DNA from: Actinacidiphila acididurans
Lineage (GTDB): Bacteria; Actinomycetota; Actinomycetes; Streptomycetales; Streptomycetaceae
Direction: 5' to 3'
DNA length: 64,000 nt
NCBI RefSeq assembly: GCF_016918855.1
Contig: NZ_JADKYB010000010.1
Span: 186,001 to 250,000 of the forward strand
Below the pieces are notes generated by a model. That model was given only the letters and a program-made list of their open reading frames with translations, was not told the origin of the DNA and ran no database searches. The position numbers and the translations under genes are program-made. Within the stretch, counting starts at the first letter, position 1. Each line of letters begins with the position of its first letter. Shown here piece after piece: positions 52,265 to 61,664 of this stretch.

Positions 52265-52293
52265 AACATAGCCCCGAGTAGGTGACATGTCAA
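52265..52293 (-). promoter_or_regulatory. SDR promoter TTGACA-17-TATGTT overlapped by the shared operator
   Basis: On the minus strand, TTGACA (52293-52288) and TATGTT (52270-52265) are 17 bases apart, a near-ideal vegetative promoter. The palindrome at 52281-52295 covers the -35 box, so a bound repressor would block polymerase. Confidence 0.7.
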
Positions 52294-52295
52294 CT
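52281..52295. promoter_or_regulatory. Shared operator candidate, site 2 (minus: AGTTGACATGTCACC)
   Basis: This is the most symmetrical copy, TAGTTGACATGTCACCTA on the minus strand. It overlaps both the -35 box of the SDR promoter and the stop codon of the upstream MFS gene. Confidence 0.6.
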
Positions 52296-53546
52296 ACCTG
52301 GGGCACCGCTGGCAGGCCGGCCAGCGGGCACCAGCGCTCCGAGCAGCACCACGACGGCTCCGACCGCGAACGCAGCCGTGGTGCCGTGGCGGTCGGTCAG
52401 CGCCCCACCCGTCAACGAGCCGAGCGCGAGGAACGTCTGCGAGGCGCTGACCAGCAAGGCGAGGGCGGCGTCCGGGGCCTGCGGGAGCGCACGCGTGACC
52501 CGGACCTGCCCGATCAGGGGCACCGCGCCGAAGGCCGCACCCCACAGCAGGACGAGGACCACGGCGACGGGTGTCACGGTGGTGAGGGTGAGCGCGAGTA
52601 CGGCGCCGGCGAGGACCACGGCGGCGAACGCAGCCATGACCCGCGGCGAGCGGCCCCCGGCGAAGCCGACCAGCAGGTTGCCCGCCAGACCCGCCAGCCC
52701 GTAGCCGAGCAGCACCGCGGTGACGGTGGGCGGGCCGAGGTGGGCGTGCTGCTGGAGGTAGGGGGTGATGTAGGTGTAGGCGGCGAAGTGGCCGAAGAAC
52801 ACGGCCGCGGTGGCGAGCAGCGCCAGCGCGACGGGGGGCCGGCGCAGCGCACTCGCGAGCGTGGCCGGACGTACCGCCTCGGTGAGCCTGAGCGCGGGCA
52901 GCGCGGCGCCCAGCAGCAACACGGCCAGTGCTCCGGCGGCGGCCGCGATGACGAAGGCGGCGCGCCAGCCTGCGAGATGGCCGATCAGCGCGCCAAGCGG
53001 GAGGCTGATGACGGTGCCGGCGGAGATGCCGGCCGTGATCAGCGAGGCCGCACGGTCTGCGTCAGCGGCTGCGACGAGGCGGCCACCGACGCCTGCTCCC
53101 ATGGCCCAGAACCCGCCGACGCTCAGCCCCAGCAGCAGGCGTGCCGCCACCATCACCCCGATGCCGGGTGCCAGGGCCGCCAGCACGTCGGACCCGGTGA
53201 TCAGGGCGGCCAGGGCGATCAGGACGTGCCGGCGGTCCAGCCGGCCGGACGCGACGGTCAGCAGTGGTGCGGCCACCGCGGCCGTCACTCCGGGTACGAC
53301 CACCAAAAGGCCGGCGGTGCCGGTGTCCACGTGAAGGCCGCCGCCGATGGCGGGCAGCAGGCCGATGGGCAGGAACTCCGAGAGCACCAGGACGAACGAC
53401 ACCGCGGCGACGGACGCCACGGCCGGCCATCCCCCACGCGGCCGTTTCGGCTTCGGCTTCGATGCCCGCGTACGCGTCGTCGGGGGCACGGCTTCGGTGC
53501 TGGATCCGGCCGGGCGGCCGCCATGCGTCGGTGGCCGGCTGTTCAT
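52290..53546 (-). CDS. MFS transporter (DHA1/AraJ-like)
   Basis: The 418-residue protein has a basic, disordered start of about 38 residues and then 12 helices. It has VSFVLVLSEFLPIGLLPAIG at helix 1 and ASGRLDRRHVLIALAALITG at the motif A loop. LLLGLSVGGFWAMGAGVGGR is the motif B/C area. It belongs to the drug:H+ antiporter family 1 (AraJ/YdhP-like). A GGGAGAG ribosome site precedes the ATG. It probably exports toxic compounds handled by the surrounding enzymes. Confidence 0.88.
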   Translation of the reverse strand: MNSRPPTHGGRPAGSSTEAVPPTTRTRASKPKPKRPRGGWPAVASVAAVSFVLVLSEFLPIGLLPAIGGGLHVDTGTAGLLVVVPGVTAAVAAPLLTVASGRLDRRHVLIALAALITGSDVLAALAPGIGVMVAARLLLGLSVGGFWAMGAGVGGRLVAAADADRAASLITAGISAGTVISLPLGALIGHLAGWRAAFVIAAAAGALAVLLLGAALPALRLTEAVRPATLASALRRPPVALALLATAAVFFGHFAAYTYITPYLQQHAHLGPPTVTAVLLGYGLAGLAGNLLVGFAGGRSPRVMAAFAAVVLAGAVLALTLTTVTPVAVVLVLLWGAAFGAVPLIGQVRVTRALPQAPDAALALLVSASQTFLALGSLTGGALTDRHGTTAAFAVGAVVVLLGALVPAGRPASGAPGS

Positions 53547-53625
53547 GGCTCTCCCTGGATTGCTGGTCCGGACGGCGGCCCGGGTGGGCCGGATGTCGGT
53601 GGCGGCACGCGTCTCGTCGCACGCG

Positions 53626-53643
53626 CCGCCGACCGGTCGGCGG
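53626..53643 (-). terminator. Perfect 18-bp palindrome after epoxide hydrolase 2
   Basis: CCGCCGACCGGTCGGCGG is fully self-complementary and lies 6 bases beyond the epoxide-hydrolase stop. It can form a short hairpin or act as a protein-binding palindrome. The position favours a terminator. Confidence 0.5.
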
Positions 53644-53649
53644 GAGGCG

Positions 53650-54972
53650 CTACTTCACCAGGCGCGTGAACTTCCTGACTTCCTCGGCGAAGAGCTGCGG
53701 CTGCTCGAACGCCGCGAAGTGGCCCCCGTACGGGATCTGGTCGTTGAAATAGACCAGGTCGCTGTAGGCCCGCTCGGCCCAGATCCTCGGGCTGCGCACC
53801 AGCTCGTGCGGGAACACGCTCAGCCCGACCGGCAGGTCGAGCTTGGTCAGCCCTGAGGCGCCGTAGTTCTGCCAGTAGATGCGGGCCGAGGAGGCGGCGG
53901 TGTCGGTGAGCCAGTACAGCGTGATGTTGTCCAGGATCTCGTCCGTCGACAGAACGCCCTGCGGCGTGCCGGTGTTGTCGGTCCAGTCGAGGAACTTCTC
54001 GTAGATCCAGGAGGCTTGTCCCGAGGGCGAGTCGGCCAGGGCGTAGCCGATGGTCTGCGGGCGGGTGGACTGCTCCTGGAAGTAGCCGGAGTACTGGGCG
54101 GAGAAGGTCTGGATCTCGTCGAGTGCCGCCTGTTCCGCCGCGGTGACCGTGCCGGTGACCGGCGGGGCGAAGGCGTACTCGGGGAAGTTCAGGTGCGTGC
54201 CGAGCAGGCCGTTGGGGCGCAGCCTGCCGAGCTGGGTCGTGACGCCGCCGCCCCAGTCGCCGCCCTGCGCGATGTAGCGGGTGTAGCCCAGGCGTTCCAT
54301 GAGGGTGGCCCAGGCGGCCGCGGTGCGGGCGGTGGTCCAGCCGGTGCCGCCGGGGCGGTCGGAGAAACCGAAGCCGGGCTGGGAGGGGATGACGACGTGG
54401 AAGGCGTCCTGCGCGGTGCCGCCGTGGGCGGTGGGGTCGGTCAGCGGGCCGATCGTCTTCAGGAACTCCACGAACGAGCCGGGCCATCCGTGCGTCAGGA
54501 TCAGCGGCGTGGCGTCGGCGTGCCGGGAGCGCGCGTGGAGGAAGTGGATGCCCAATCCGTCGATCCGGGTGCGGTACTGCCCCAGGGCGTTGATCCTCCG
54601 CTCGAAGCGCCGCCAGTCGTACCGTGTGCGCCAGTACCGCAACAGGCCGATCTGCTTGGCGAGTTGGACGCCCTGGGAGGCGTCGTCGACGGTTTCCCGC
54701 TCGGGCAGGCGAACGCTCGCCAGCCGGTGGCGCAGGTCCTTCAGCAGGGTTTCGGGGACGTTGATGTGCAGCGGTGTGATCTGCTCGGTGGCCTCCGGCA
54801 GTTGCAGCGGGCCGACAGTGCCGGTGGCGGTGCCGGCGAACGCGAGGTCCGCGCCCAGGACCGCTGGGGCGGTCGCCAGGCCGGCGACGGTCGCGGTCCG
54901 CAGCAGGCTGCGCCGCGACGGCTGGAAGGGCGCCGTGTCCGCGGCCGGGCCGGGTTGACGTGATATACGCAT
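53650..54972 (-). CDS. TAT-exported epoxide hydrolase (paralogue 2)
   Basis: The 440-residue protein repeats the architecture of the gene at 47254. It has a twin-arginine signal PSRRSLLRTATVAG, LHINVPETLLKDLRHRLAS, THGWPGSFVEF, nucleophile IAQGGDWGGGV, QYSGYFQEQSTRPQ and the late GGHFAAFEQPQLF. The two share long identical stretches and probably arose by duplication within the island. A GGAG site precedes the ATG at 54972. Exported epoxide hydrolases may detoxify or modify an epoxide outside the membrane; the substrate is unknown. Confidence 0.9.
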   Translation of the reverse strand: MRISRQPGPAADTAPFQPSRRSLLRTATVAGLATAPAVLGADLAFAGTATGTVGPLQLPEATEQITPLHINVPETLLKDLRHRLASVRLPERETVDDASQGVQLAKQIGLLRYWRTRYDWRRFERRINALGQYRTRIDGLGIHFLHARSRHADATPLILTHGWPGSFVEFLKTIGPLTDPTAHGGTAQDAFHVVIPSQPGFGFSDRPGGTGWTTARTAAAWATLMERLGYTRYIAQGGDWGGGVTTQLGRLRPNGLLGTHLNFPEYAFAPPVTGTVTAAEQAALDEIQTFSAQYSGYFQEQSTRPQTIGYALADSPSGQASWIYEKFLDWTDNTGTPQGVLSTDEILDNITLYWLTDTAASSARIYWQNYGASGLTKLDLPVGLSVFPHELVRSPRIWAERAYSDLVYFNDQIPYGGHFAAFEQPQLFAEEVRKFTRLVK

Positions 54973-55058
54973 GGAAGCGCTCCAACACAAGGCGCGCACC
55001 GGGGTGAACGGGTGCGGCGCGAGCGGGAAGATTCGTGCGGGATACGGCGACGGGGGCC

Positions 55059-55100
55059 GTCCGCCGCGGCCTGCCGCCTACTCGGCGGCCCGCGGCGGAC
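55059..55100 (-). terminator. Long bulged hairpin between esterase and epoxide hydrolase genes
   Basis: GTCCGCCGCGG and GCCGCC on the left pair with GGCGGC and CCGCGGCGGAC on the right. This gives 17 base pairs with a 3-base bulge and a TACTC loop. It starts 17 bases after the esterase stop. Confidence 0.7.
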
Positions 55101-55116
55101 GGGCCTTACGGGCCGG

Positions 55117-56088
55117 TCAGACCACCGGGTGCAGGGCCTGCTTCAGGCTGGCCACCGCGAGCAGCACCGCGTGCTTGGCCGCCTCGGTGTCGTGAAGCGC
55201 GTTGACCATGACGAAGTCGTGGACGATGCCTCCGAACCGGGCGTTCGTGGCCGGCACGCCCGCCCTGCGGAGCTTGGCCGCGAACGCCTCGCCCTCGTCG
55301 CGCAGCACGTCGGCCTCGGCGGTGATGATCAGCGCCGGCGGCAGGCCCTTCAGGTCCTCCAGGTCGGCGCGCAGCGGCGAGACGGTGATCCGGCCGCGCT
55401 CCTCCTCGCTGGTGGTGTACTGGTCCCAGAACCACTTCATCCCGTCGCGGGCGAGGAAGTAGCCCTCGGCGAACTCCTGGTAGGAGGCGGTGCCGAAGGC
55501 CGCGTCGGTGACCGGGTAGAACTCGACCTGCTTGACGAACCGGACGTCGCCGCGCTCCTTGGCCAGCAGTGTCAGGGCGATGGCCATGTTGCCGCCGACG
55601 GAGTCGCCGGCCACCGCGAGCCGCTGGGCGTCCAGGTTCCGGGGGGAGCCGTCGGTCGTCACCCACCGGGCCGCCGCGTAGCTCTGCTCCAGAGCGACCG
55701 GGTAGCCGGCCTCCGGCGCGCGGTCGTACTCGGGGAAGACCACGGCGGCGTTCACGCCGACGGCCAGGTCGCGCACCAGCCGGTCGTGGGTGTGCGCGTC
55801 GCCGAAGACCCATCCGGCGCCGTGCACGTAGAGGATGACCGGCAGCTGCGTGCCGCCCGATCCCGCGGGGCGGACGATGCGGACCCGGACGGTGCCGGTG
55901 GGCCCTGCCGGTACGTCCACCCACTCCTCGTCGATCTCCGGCTTGAAGATCTCGGCGTCCTGGACCTGGTCCACGGCTTTGCGGCCTTCCTCCGGAGGAA
56001 GCCGGTAGAGGAACGGAGGCTCGGACGTGGCATCCACGAACGCCTGCGCGGCGGGTTCGAGAGCGATGTTGCGGGGGTTGCCGGACAT
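55117..56088 (-). CDS. HSL-family alpha/beta-hydrolase (esterase)
   Basis: The 323-residue protein has the oxyanion motif LYVHGAGWVFGD and the nucleophile motif VAGDSVGGNMA. The acid lies in ITAEADVLRDEG and the histidine in GIVHDFVMVN. This is the hormone-sensitive-lipase family of carboxylesterases. GAGGAG precedes the ATG. It probably hydrolyses small esters in the cytoplasm and fits the xenobiotic theme of the island. Confidence 0.9.
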   Translation of the reverse strand: MSGNPRNIALEPAAQAFVDATSEPPFLYRLPPEEGRKAVDQVQDAEIFKPEIDEEWVDVPAGPTGTVRVRIVRPAGSGGTQLPVILYVHGAGWVFGDAHTHDRLVRDLAVGVNAAVVFPEYDRAPEAGYPVALEQSYAAARWVTTDGSPRNLDAQRLAVAGDSVGGNMAIALTLLAKERGDVRFVKQVEFYPVTDAAFGTASYQEFAEGYFLARDGMKWFWDQYTTSEEERGRITVSPLRADLEDLKGLPPALIITAEADVLRDEGEAFAAKLRRAGVPATNARFGGIVHDFVMVNALHDTEAAKHAVLLAVASLKQALHPVV

Positions 56089-56208
56089 GGTGGTACTCCT
56101 CGTTCGGTCATGGCGTGGGGGCAGCGGCCGGCCTGTCGCGCCGGGTGGGTGAAAACCGCTCTGATCCGGGCAGGAACCCCACGAATCGAGACGGGTGCGT
56201 GCTGCGGG

Positions 56209-56646
56209 CTACCGGGCGGCGGCCTGCAGGTTGTTCAGGACGCCCAGCTGGCCGAACAGGACCGTGCCGGACGGGTAGCAGTTGAACGACGCGATCTTGC
56301 TGTCGCGGACCCGGAACACGTCGCAGCAGGGCACCTTGATGGTCTTGCCGGTGGGTGCGATCACTCCGAACGGCGTGCGCAGGGGGCCGTTGTGCGTCCC
56401 GTTGAGGGACAGCTCCACGATGACGATGTCGCCCTGGACGTAGACGTCGTACAGCTCCCGGTGCATGTCGGGGAAAGCTTCGGCGTAGTTCTCGACGGGT
56501 TGGGCGACGTCCTGTCCTCGGTAGGTGACACCGACCGACTCGTCGGTGAAGGTGCCGTCCTCGGTGAAGCAGGCGACCCATCCGGGGATGTCCTGGACCT
56601 CCGCCACCTGATAGGCGGCCCTGATGAACTTCTCGTTGTCCGACAT
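56209..56646 (-). CDS. SnoaL-like/NTF2-fold protein
   Basis: The 145-residue protein has the NTF2-fold pattern with FTEDGTFTDESVGVTYRGQD, a central AEAFPDMHRELYDVYVQGD and the terminal strand VFRVRDSKIASFNCYPSG. It matches the SnoaL-like polyketide-cyclase/ester-cyclase family, most of whose members have other or unknown roles. GAGGACT precedes the ATG. It begins about 92 bases downstream of operator site 3. Confidence 0.85.
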   Translation of the reverse strand: MSDNEKFIRAAYQVAEVQDIPGWVACFTEDGTFTDESVGVTYRGQDVAQPVENYAEAFPDMHRELYDVYVQGDIVIVELSLNGTHNGPLRTPFGVIAPTGKTIKVPCCDVFRVRDSKIASFNCYPSGTVLFGQLGVLNNLQAAAR

Positions 56647-56737
56647 GAGTCCTCGCTCCTCGTGTAACCAGCGCACCGGTCGTGGCAGTGCAGGTGCCGC
56701 GGGTGGTGCCCTCGACTTGATCGCCCTAGGCCATTTA

Positions 56738-56752
56738 GGTGATACATCAACT
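56738..56752. promoter_or_regulatory. Shared operator candidate, site 3 (minus: AGTTGATGTATCACC)
   Basis: This is the third copy of the GTTGA-N4-TCACC palindrome. On the minus strand its TTGATG could be a -35 box, with TAGGGC 16 bases further as a TAGRRT-like -10 for the SnoaL gene. The rest of 56753-57198 holds no gene that I can support. Confidence 0.55.
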
Positions 56753-57198
56753 TTTTCGCCGCAGCTGGGATGCGACGTAACGGGTCTGCACGCAACTGAC
56801 GCCGAGGCTAGGCCCCCGCACGGCGCAGAAATTGCCCCGCAGCGCAGCGACCTTTCCTTACAGCGCACGCGTAGGCGTAGACGTGGGCGCAGTGGGGTAG
56901 CGACCGACCGCATTCCCAGGTGAGCTGCTCCGGGGCCCTGGACAGGCACATCCGCCATCGCGACTTCTGCCTGTGGTCCTGCCTGGAGAGCAAAAGGGCC
57001 CGCTGCTTGGCTGTTCGGCGCGGGCGGGAACCCGGGCCCCGCCGAAGCGGCCCGGTTGCGCCCCAGCAGGGTCGCTGCCCGTACGACGCACCGTCCGGCT
57101 GTGCCCGGGCACCGGCCGCCGCTTCGGGGAGCTGCTGCCGTACGTCCTGTTCCCGTCCGTTCGCAGCCCCGGAGTCATTCCCCTGAGGGGAGAGCAAG

Positions 57199-58233
57199 TT
57201 GAGCTTGGTGTTGACGACTGCCTCGGTGCCGGACCGGGACAAGGTCGCCTACTGGAACGATGCGGTGAGCAGGACGCTGGTGCCCATGACCGTCGCTCCG
57301 CGGCAGGACGGGCCGTTCGACGGCCGGATCGCCACCAACCGCCTCGGGTATCTCCAGGTCTCCACCGTGGAGGCCGACGCGAACCGGGTCAGCCGCACTC
57401 CGGCCTTGATCGCCCGCTCCTGCGAGGCGCTGGTAGCGGTCGGTGTCCAGATGTCCGGCACGGCCACCTTCATCCACGACGGCCGGCTGGCCGAGCTGGG
57501 CGAGGGCGACCTCGTGGTGTACGACACGACCCGGCCGTACGCCTTCGACTATCCGCAGCGGTTCGTCACGTACGTCTTCCAGCTGCCCCGCCGCATGCTG
57601 GGCGTGGCGGACGGCGACATCCGGCAGGTCACGGGCAACGCCATCAGCACCGCAGACGGCTTCGGGGCGACGTTGCTGCCGTTCTTGACGGCTCTGGTCT
57701 CCTCGGCGGGCACGTACCCGCGGACCGTCGGAGAGCGGTTGGCCGGCAATGTCGTCGACCTGATCGCCACCTTGATCACCGAGCAGGCCCAGGCGGGCGC
57801 CATGGACGCGGACAACGCCCGCAGCCACCTGCTGCTGAAGGTCCGCGACCACATCAACCGCAACCTCGGCAATCCGGACCTGTCGCCGGAGAGCATCGCC
57901 CGGACGCACCGGATCTCCGTCCGGTACTTGCACCGGCTCTTCGAGGGCGAGGGAACCACCGTCGGCCGACTCATCCAGCAGCGGCGCCTGGAGGAGTGCA
58001 GCCGAGAGCTGGCCCGCCGCGGCAGGACAGCCCCCACCGTGTCAGCCGTAGCACGGGGATGGGGCTTCATCAGCCCCGCCCACTTCAGCCGGGCGTTCCG
58101 CGCCGCCTACGGCATCTCCCCCCGCCAATGGCGCGCACTGCGAACCGCCCAGGAAGACGGCGGGCAGTCCTCGGCGCCCACAGCGCTTTCCGGCCGGAGC
58201 GCAGGGGCTGACCTCGCACCGCCAAAGGGATAA
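57199..58233 (+). CDS. AraC-family regulator with AraC-binding-like sensor domain
   Basis: The 344-residue protein has an N-terminal sensor (about 1-200) of the AraC-binding-like type with LAELGEGDLVVYDTTRPYAF. A C-terminal double HTH follows, with PESIARTHRISVRYLHRLFE and the conserved GFISPAHFSRAFRAAYGISP. Translation probably starts at TTG, placed 7 bases after GGGGAGAG. The family resembles the NphR/XylS-like regulators of catabolic genes. It is divergent from the SnoaL gene with about 550 bases between and may control the enzyme island. Confidence 0.88.
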   Translation: MSLVLTTASVPDRDKVAYWNDAVSRTLVPMTVAPRQDGPFDGRIATNRLGYLQVSTVEADANRVSRTPALIARSCEALVAVGVQMSGTATFIHDGRLAELGEGDLVVYDTTRPYAFDYPQRFVTYVFQLPRRMLGVADGDIRQVTGNAISTADGFGATLLPFLTALVSSAGTYPRTVGERLAGNVVDLIATLITEQAQAGAMDADNARSHLLLKVRDHINRNLGNPDLSPESIARTHRISVRYLHRLFEGEGTTVGRLIQQRRLEECSRELARRGRTAPTVSAVARGWGFISPAHFSRAFRAAYGISPRQWRALRTAQEDGGQSSAPTALSGRSAGADLAPPKG

Positions 58234-58387
58234 CCCGCACCGCGGCTGAGTCACCACGGACCCGATCCGACGGCTGCCCGCGGCCGCACCGCCTGGCCGG
58301 TGACCCCGCCCGCCGCTCGAACGCCCAGGTCGGCCCCTCGTCTCGTTGGGGCATGATGTCAGGACGGTTCGTGCGCGGGTGGTGTGA

Positions 58388-60661
58388 ATGGACAGGATCG
58401 AACAGGTGGCCGAGACGGGTGCGGGGTTCGGGGCACAGCTGCGTCGGTTGCGGTTGGCGGCGTCGCTGACGATCGAGGAACTTGCCGAGGCTTCCGGGGT
58501 GAGTGTCCGCGGGATCGGAGACCTGGAGCGGGGACGGCGGGCGACACCCCAGCGCAGGACGGTGGCCGCACTGGCGGACGGGCTAGGGCTGGGCGACGCG
58601 GAACGGGAACGGCTGCTGACCGCCGCCCGGTCCGGCCGCGACCCCCGCCCCCATCCGGCCAGCCTGCGTGCCTTCCCCCGCGGGATCGACGATTTCGTCG
58701 GCCGGGAGACGGAGCTGGCGCGGCTGACGGCACTGGCCGGGCACCCGGCCACAGGGCTGCCGGTGGTGGTGGCGGTGTCCGGGCCGCCGGGGGCAGGGAA
58801 GACCACCCTGGCACTGCAGGCCGCCCGTACGCTGGCGGACCGGTTCCCTGACGGGCATCTGATGGTCGACCTGCGCGGCATGGACGACAGTCCGCCCGCA
58901 CCGGCCGAACTGATGCTCCAGGTCCTGAAAGCGCTCGGGGTGGCCGACCGGGACCTGGCCCACGCCGGCCAGCAGGGCCGTCCGGATCTGTACCGGCGGG
59001 TGCTGGCCGATCGGCGCTGCCTGCTGGTGCTGGACAACGCCCGTGACGAGGCGCAGGTGCGCCCGCTGCTGCCGAGCGCGGGTACGGGCATGGTGGTGAT
59101 CACCAGCCGCAGGATGCTCACCGGCCTGGAGAACATCCACCGCATGCCCATCGGCGAGCTCTCCCCCGCCGAGGCCGCCGCCTTCCTGACCGCCCTCGTC
59201 GGACGGGACCGCGCCGACGCGGACGCGTCCGCCCTGGCCGAGGTCGCCGACCGCTGCGGACACCTGCCGCTGGCCCTGCGGGTGGCCGGCAACTGGCTGG
59301 CCACCCGCACCGGCTGGACCCTGCGCCGCCTCGCCGACCGCCTCGCCCTGGAAGAACGCCGTCTGGACGTACTCACTGCTGGCGACCTGCACCTTTCCGC
59401 CGCCTTCGACCTGTCCTACCGGCAGCTCACCCCCACCGCCGCCCGCCTCTTCCGGCTGCTGGCCCTGGTGGACGGCCCCGACACCAGCGCCGCCGGCGCC
59501 GCCCAGCTGTCCGGGCAGCCGCTGTTCGACGCGGAGGACACCCTCGAAGAACTCGTCGAGACCGGCCTGCTCGGCACCGACCAGGACCGCTACCGCCTCC
59601 ACGACCTGCTCCGGCTGTTCGCCCACAATCGGCTGCGGGCCGAAGAACCCGCCGAGCGGGCCGAGGCGGCCCGTACGGCGCTGCGCCGCTGGCTGCTCGA
59701 GACCGCCGTTGTGGCCGGCCGCTGGTACGAACCCGGCCACGGCGCACCACCCCCCACCTGGCAGGGCACCGTCGACCTGTCCACCGCCGAACACGCCCGC
59801 CAATGGCTCCAGGCCGAAGGCACCAACTGGCTGGCCGCCTTGCGCGCGGCCGCCGCCTCCGGCGACCACGCCACCGTCGTCGAAGTCGCCGAAGCCCTTC
59901 ACTGGTTCTCCGACCACTGGACCTTCTGGGGACACTGGCCCGAGGTCTTCAGCACCGCGGCAGACTCCGCCCAAGCCCTCGGCGACCCCCTCCTCGAAGC
60001 CACCCACCTCAATTACCACGCCTGGGCCCTGTTCATCTGCGAATGCCGCCACCACGAGAGCCTCCAGCGCTCCGCACAGGCCCTCGCCGCGGCCCAGCGC
60101 GCCGGAGACCTCCCCCAGCAGGCCTGGGCCCACTACTACGCCGGCTGGGCCCTCAACGAGCTCGGCGATTACGCCGCGGCGGCCCCTCACAACCGTGAGT
60201 CGGCCCGGCTCTTCGAAGCCGCCGGTGACCTCCACGGCACCCTGCAGGCCAGGAGCAACTACGGCCAGATCCTTGTGCACGCGGGCCGGTACGAGGAATC
60301 GATTACGGAGCTCACGCGCACGCTCGCCTTCCTCGACCAGGCCGGCGACCGCATCGCACCGCCCATCGCCGACTCCTCCCGCGCCTCCCTGCACATGTCC
60401 ATCGGGCGGGCCCACGCCTCCCTCAAGAACTGGCCCGAAGCCGCCGGCCACCTGCGCACCGCCGTGGACCTGTGCCGCGCCAGCGGCAATACACGCGTGG
60501 AGAGCCGCGCCCTGATCCACCTCGGCGACGCGCTGGAGTCGGCCGGCCGGCACGACGAGGCCCGGGACGCCTACAGCCGCTGCCTCGCCCTGGGCGAGGC
60601 AGCCGACCCCGACCGCCTCACCGAGGCCCGCGAACGCCTCGCCGACCTCGCCAGCGCGTGA
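58388..60661 (+). CDS. XRE-NB-ARC-TPR regulator (AfsR-like without SARP domain)
   Basis: The 757-residue protein has an N-terminal XRE HTH (LTIEELAEASGVSVRGIGDL, then ERGRRATPQ). An NB-ARC ATPase follows, with Walker A VSGPPGAGKTT, Walker B CLLVLDNARDEAQ and GHLPLALRVAGNWL. About five TPR-like repeats end the chain (for example AWAHYYAGWALNELGDYAAA). This is the STAND-type transcription regulator common in Streptomyces, acting as an ATP-dependent switch with ligand sensing by the TPR part. No target is obvious beside it. Confidence 0.9.
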   Translation: MDRIEQVAETGAGFGAQLRRLRLAASLTIEELAEASGVSVRGIGDLERGRRATPQRRTVAALADGLGLGDAERERLLTAARSGRDPRPHPASLRAFPRGIDDFVGRETELARLTALAGHPATGLPVVVAVSGPPGAGKTTLALQAARTLADRFPDGHLMVDLRGMDDSPPAPAELMLQVLKALGVADRDLAHAGQQGRPDLYRRVLADRRCLLVLDNARDEAQVRPLLPSAGTGMVVITSRRMLTGLENIHRMPIGELSPAEAAAFLTALVGRDRADADASALAEVADRCGHLPLALRVAGNWLATRTGWTLRRLADRLALEERRLDVLTAGDLHLSAAFDLSYRQLTPTAARLFRLLALVDGPDTSAAGAAQLSGQPLFDAEDTLEELVETGLLGTDQDRYRLHDLLRLFAHNRLRAEEPAERAEAARTALRRWLLETAVVAGRWYEPGHGAPPPTWQGTVDLSTAEHARQWLQAEGTNWLAALRAAAASGDHATVVEVAEALHWFSDHWTFWGHWPEVFSTAADSAQALGDPLLEATHLNYHAWALFICECRHHESLQRSAQALAAAQRAGDLPQQAWAHYYAGWALNELGDYAAAAPHNRESARLFEAAGDLHGTLQARSNYGQILVHAGRYEESITELTRTLAFLDQAGDRIAPPIADSSRASLHMSIGRAHASLKNWPEAAGHLRTAVDLCRASGNTRVESRALIHLGDALESAGRHDEARDAYSRCLALGEAADPDRLTEARERLADLASA

Positions 60662-61184
60662 ACCGCCGCCATCCGGGCTGCTGGAGGAGCCGGCCACGCT
60701 CGAGCACGCCTTGATCGTGGCCGACGTGAAATCCCTCCGACGCGGCGACGGGCGCGACGGTACTCCGGCGGGTATTCAGCGAGGACGCCGATCATAACCT
60801 CGTACCGGGCAGCGCCCAGGTCGTCGGCCGAGGCCCAGACACCTCGGACGGGTAACCCCCGCGAAGTGTCCGACTTCCGCCTCGGTCGGGCCGTCCAGCT
60901 GTTCCGCGGATCTGGCGGGCGTTCGGCCTCAAGCGGGACATCGTGGCACAGCGGTCGGCGGGGCGCCGTGATCGTAGTCGCCACGCCTTCGGACGGTCGG
61001 CGCCCAGCCGTGACGCATGACGGGCAAGGCCCACGCGTCCGAGCGGTTGTACGTCCCAATACAAGCGGCTGGTCCCTGGCCCTGTTGTCGACGCAGTGGA
61101 GCGGGGCCAGTCGGCAGGAGGCGAAACAGCCTCGTGGCAGCCTGGTCGCCTGTTGGCTCGACATACGCGCAGGAGGAACACACC
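60662..61184. other. Gene-free stretch before the MarR/flavin pair
   Basis: Readings on both strands are Arg/Gly-rich and carry no family I can name. A strong AGGAGG ribosome site at its right end belongs to the MarR gene. It may contain decayed mobile-element sequence, but I cannot show it. Confidence 0.35.
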
Positions 61185-61664
61185 ATGTTCGGCAAGGAGG
61201 GCGCCGGCGCCGGAGACGAAGGGAACGGCGGCGCCAACGCAGTCAGCCGCGATGAACCCGTAGTTCGGGGAATCTCGGGGGCCGGCAACGTCATCAGGCG
61301 CCTGTTCCAGCAGCGCACCCGGTTGTGGCAGCAGACGCTGCCCGACGACATCGCAGGACCCCAGTTCACTGTCCTCGGCGTGCTCTGCCTGCACGGCGCA
61401 ATGGACCAGCGCAATCTGGGCCACTACGCGAGTCTGGACAAGTCCACTGCCGCGCCCATCGTGGAGAGACTGAGGGCGCGAGGACTGCTCACCGTCGAAC
61501 GGGACACTGCCGACGCGCGCCGCAAAGTCCTCGCCCTCACACCAACCGGGCGTGAGACGGTCGTCCAACTCGCCCCCTATGCCGGCCAGGTCGAGGACCT
61601 GCTGCTGGGAGACCTGTCACCCGCTGCGCCTGAAGGCGGGGTTTCCTTGAGAGGATCCCGATGA
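61185..61664 (+). CDS. MarR-family regulator, C-terminus possibly altered
   Basis: The 159-residue protein has a perfect AGGAGG ribosome site. The winged helix lies in NLGHYASLDKSTAAPIVERL, RARGLLTVERDTADARRKVL and ALTPTGRE. The usual C-terminal dimerisation helix should continue after LLGDLSPA, but here it turns into APEGGVSLRGSR and stops, suggesting a frameshift near the end. It overlaps the next gene start in ATGA. It probably regulates its own operon. Confidence 0.82.
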   Translation: MFGKEGAGAGDEGNGGANAVSRDEPVVRGISGAGNVIRRLFQQRTRLWQQTLPDDIAGPQFTVLGVLCLHGAMDQRNLGHYASLDKSTAAPIVERLRARGLLTVERDTADARRKVLALTPTGRETVVQLAPYAGQVEDLLLGDLSPAAPEGGVSLRGSR

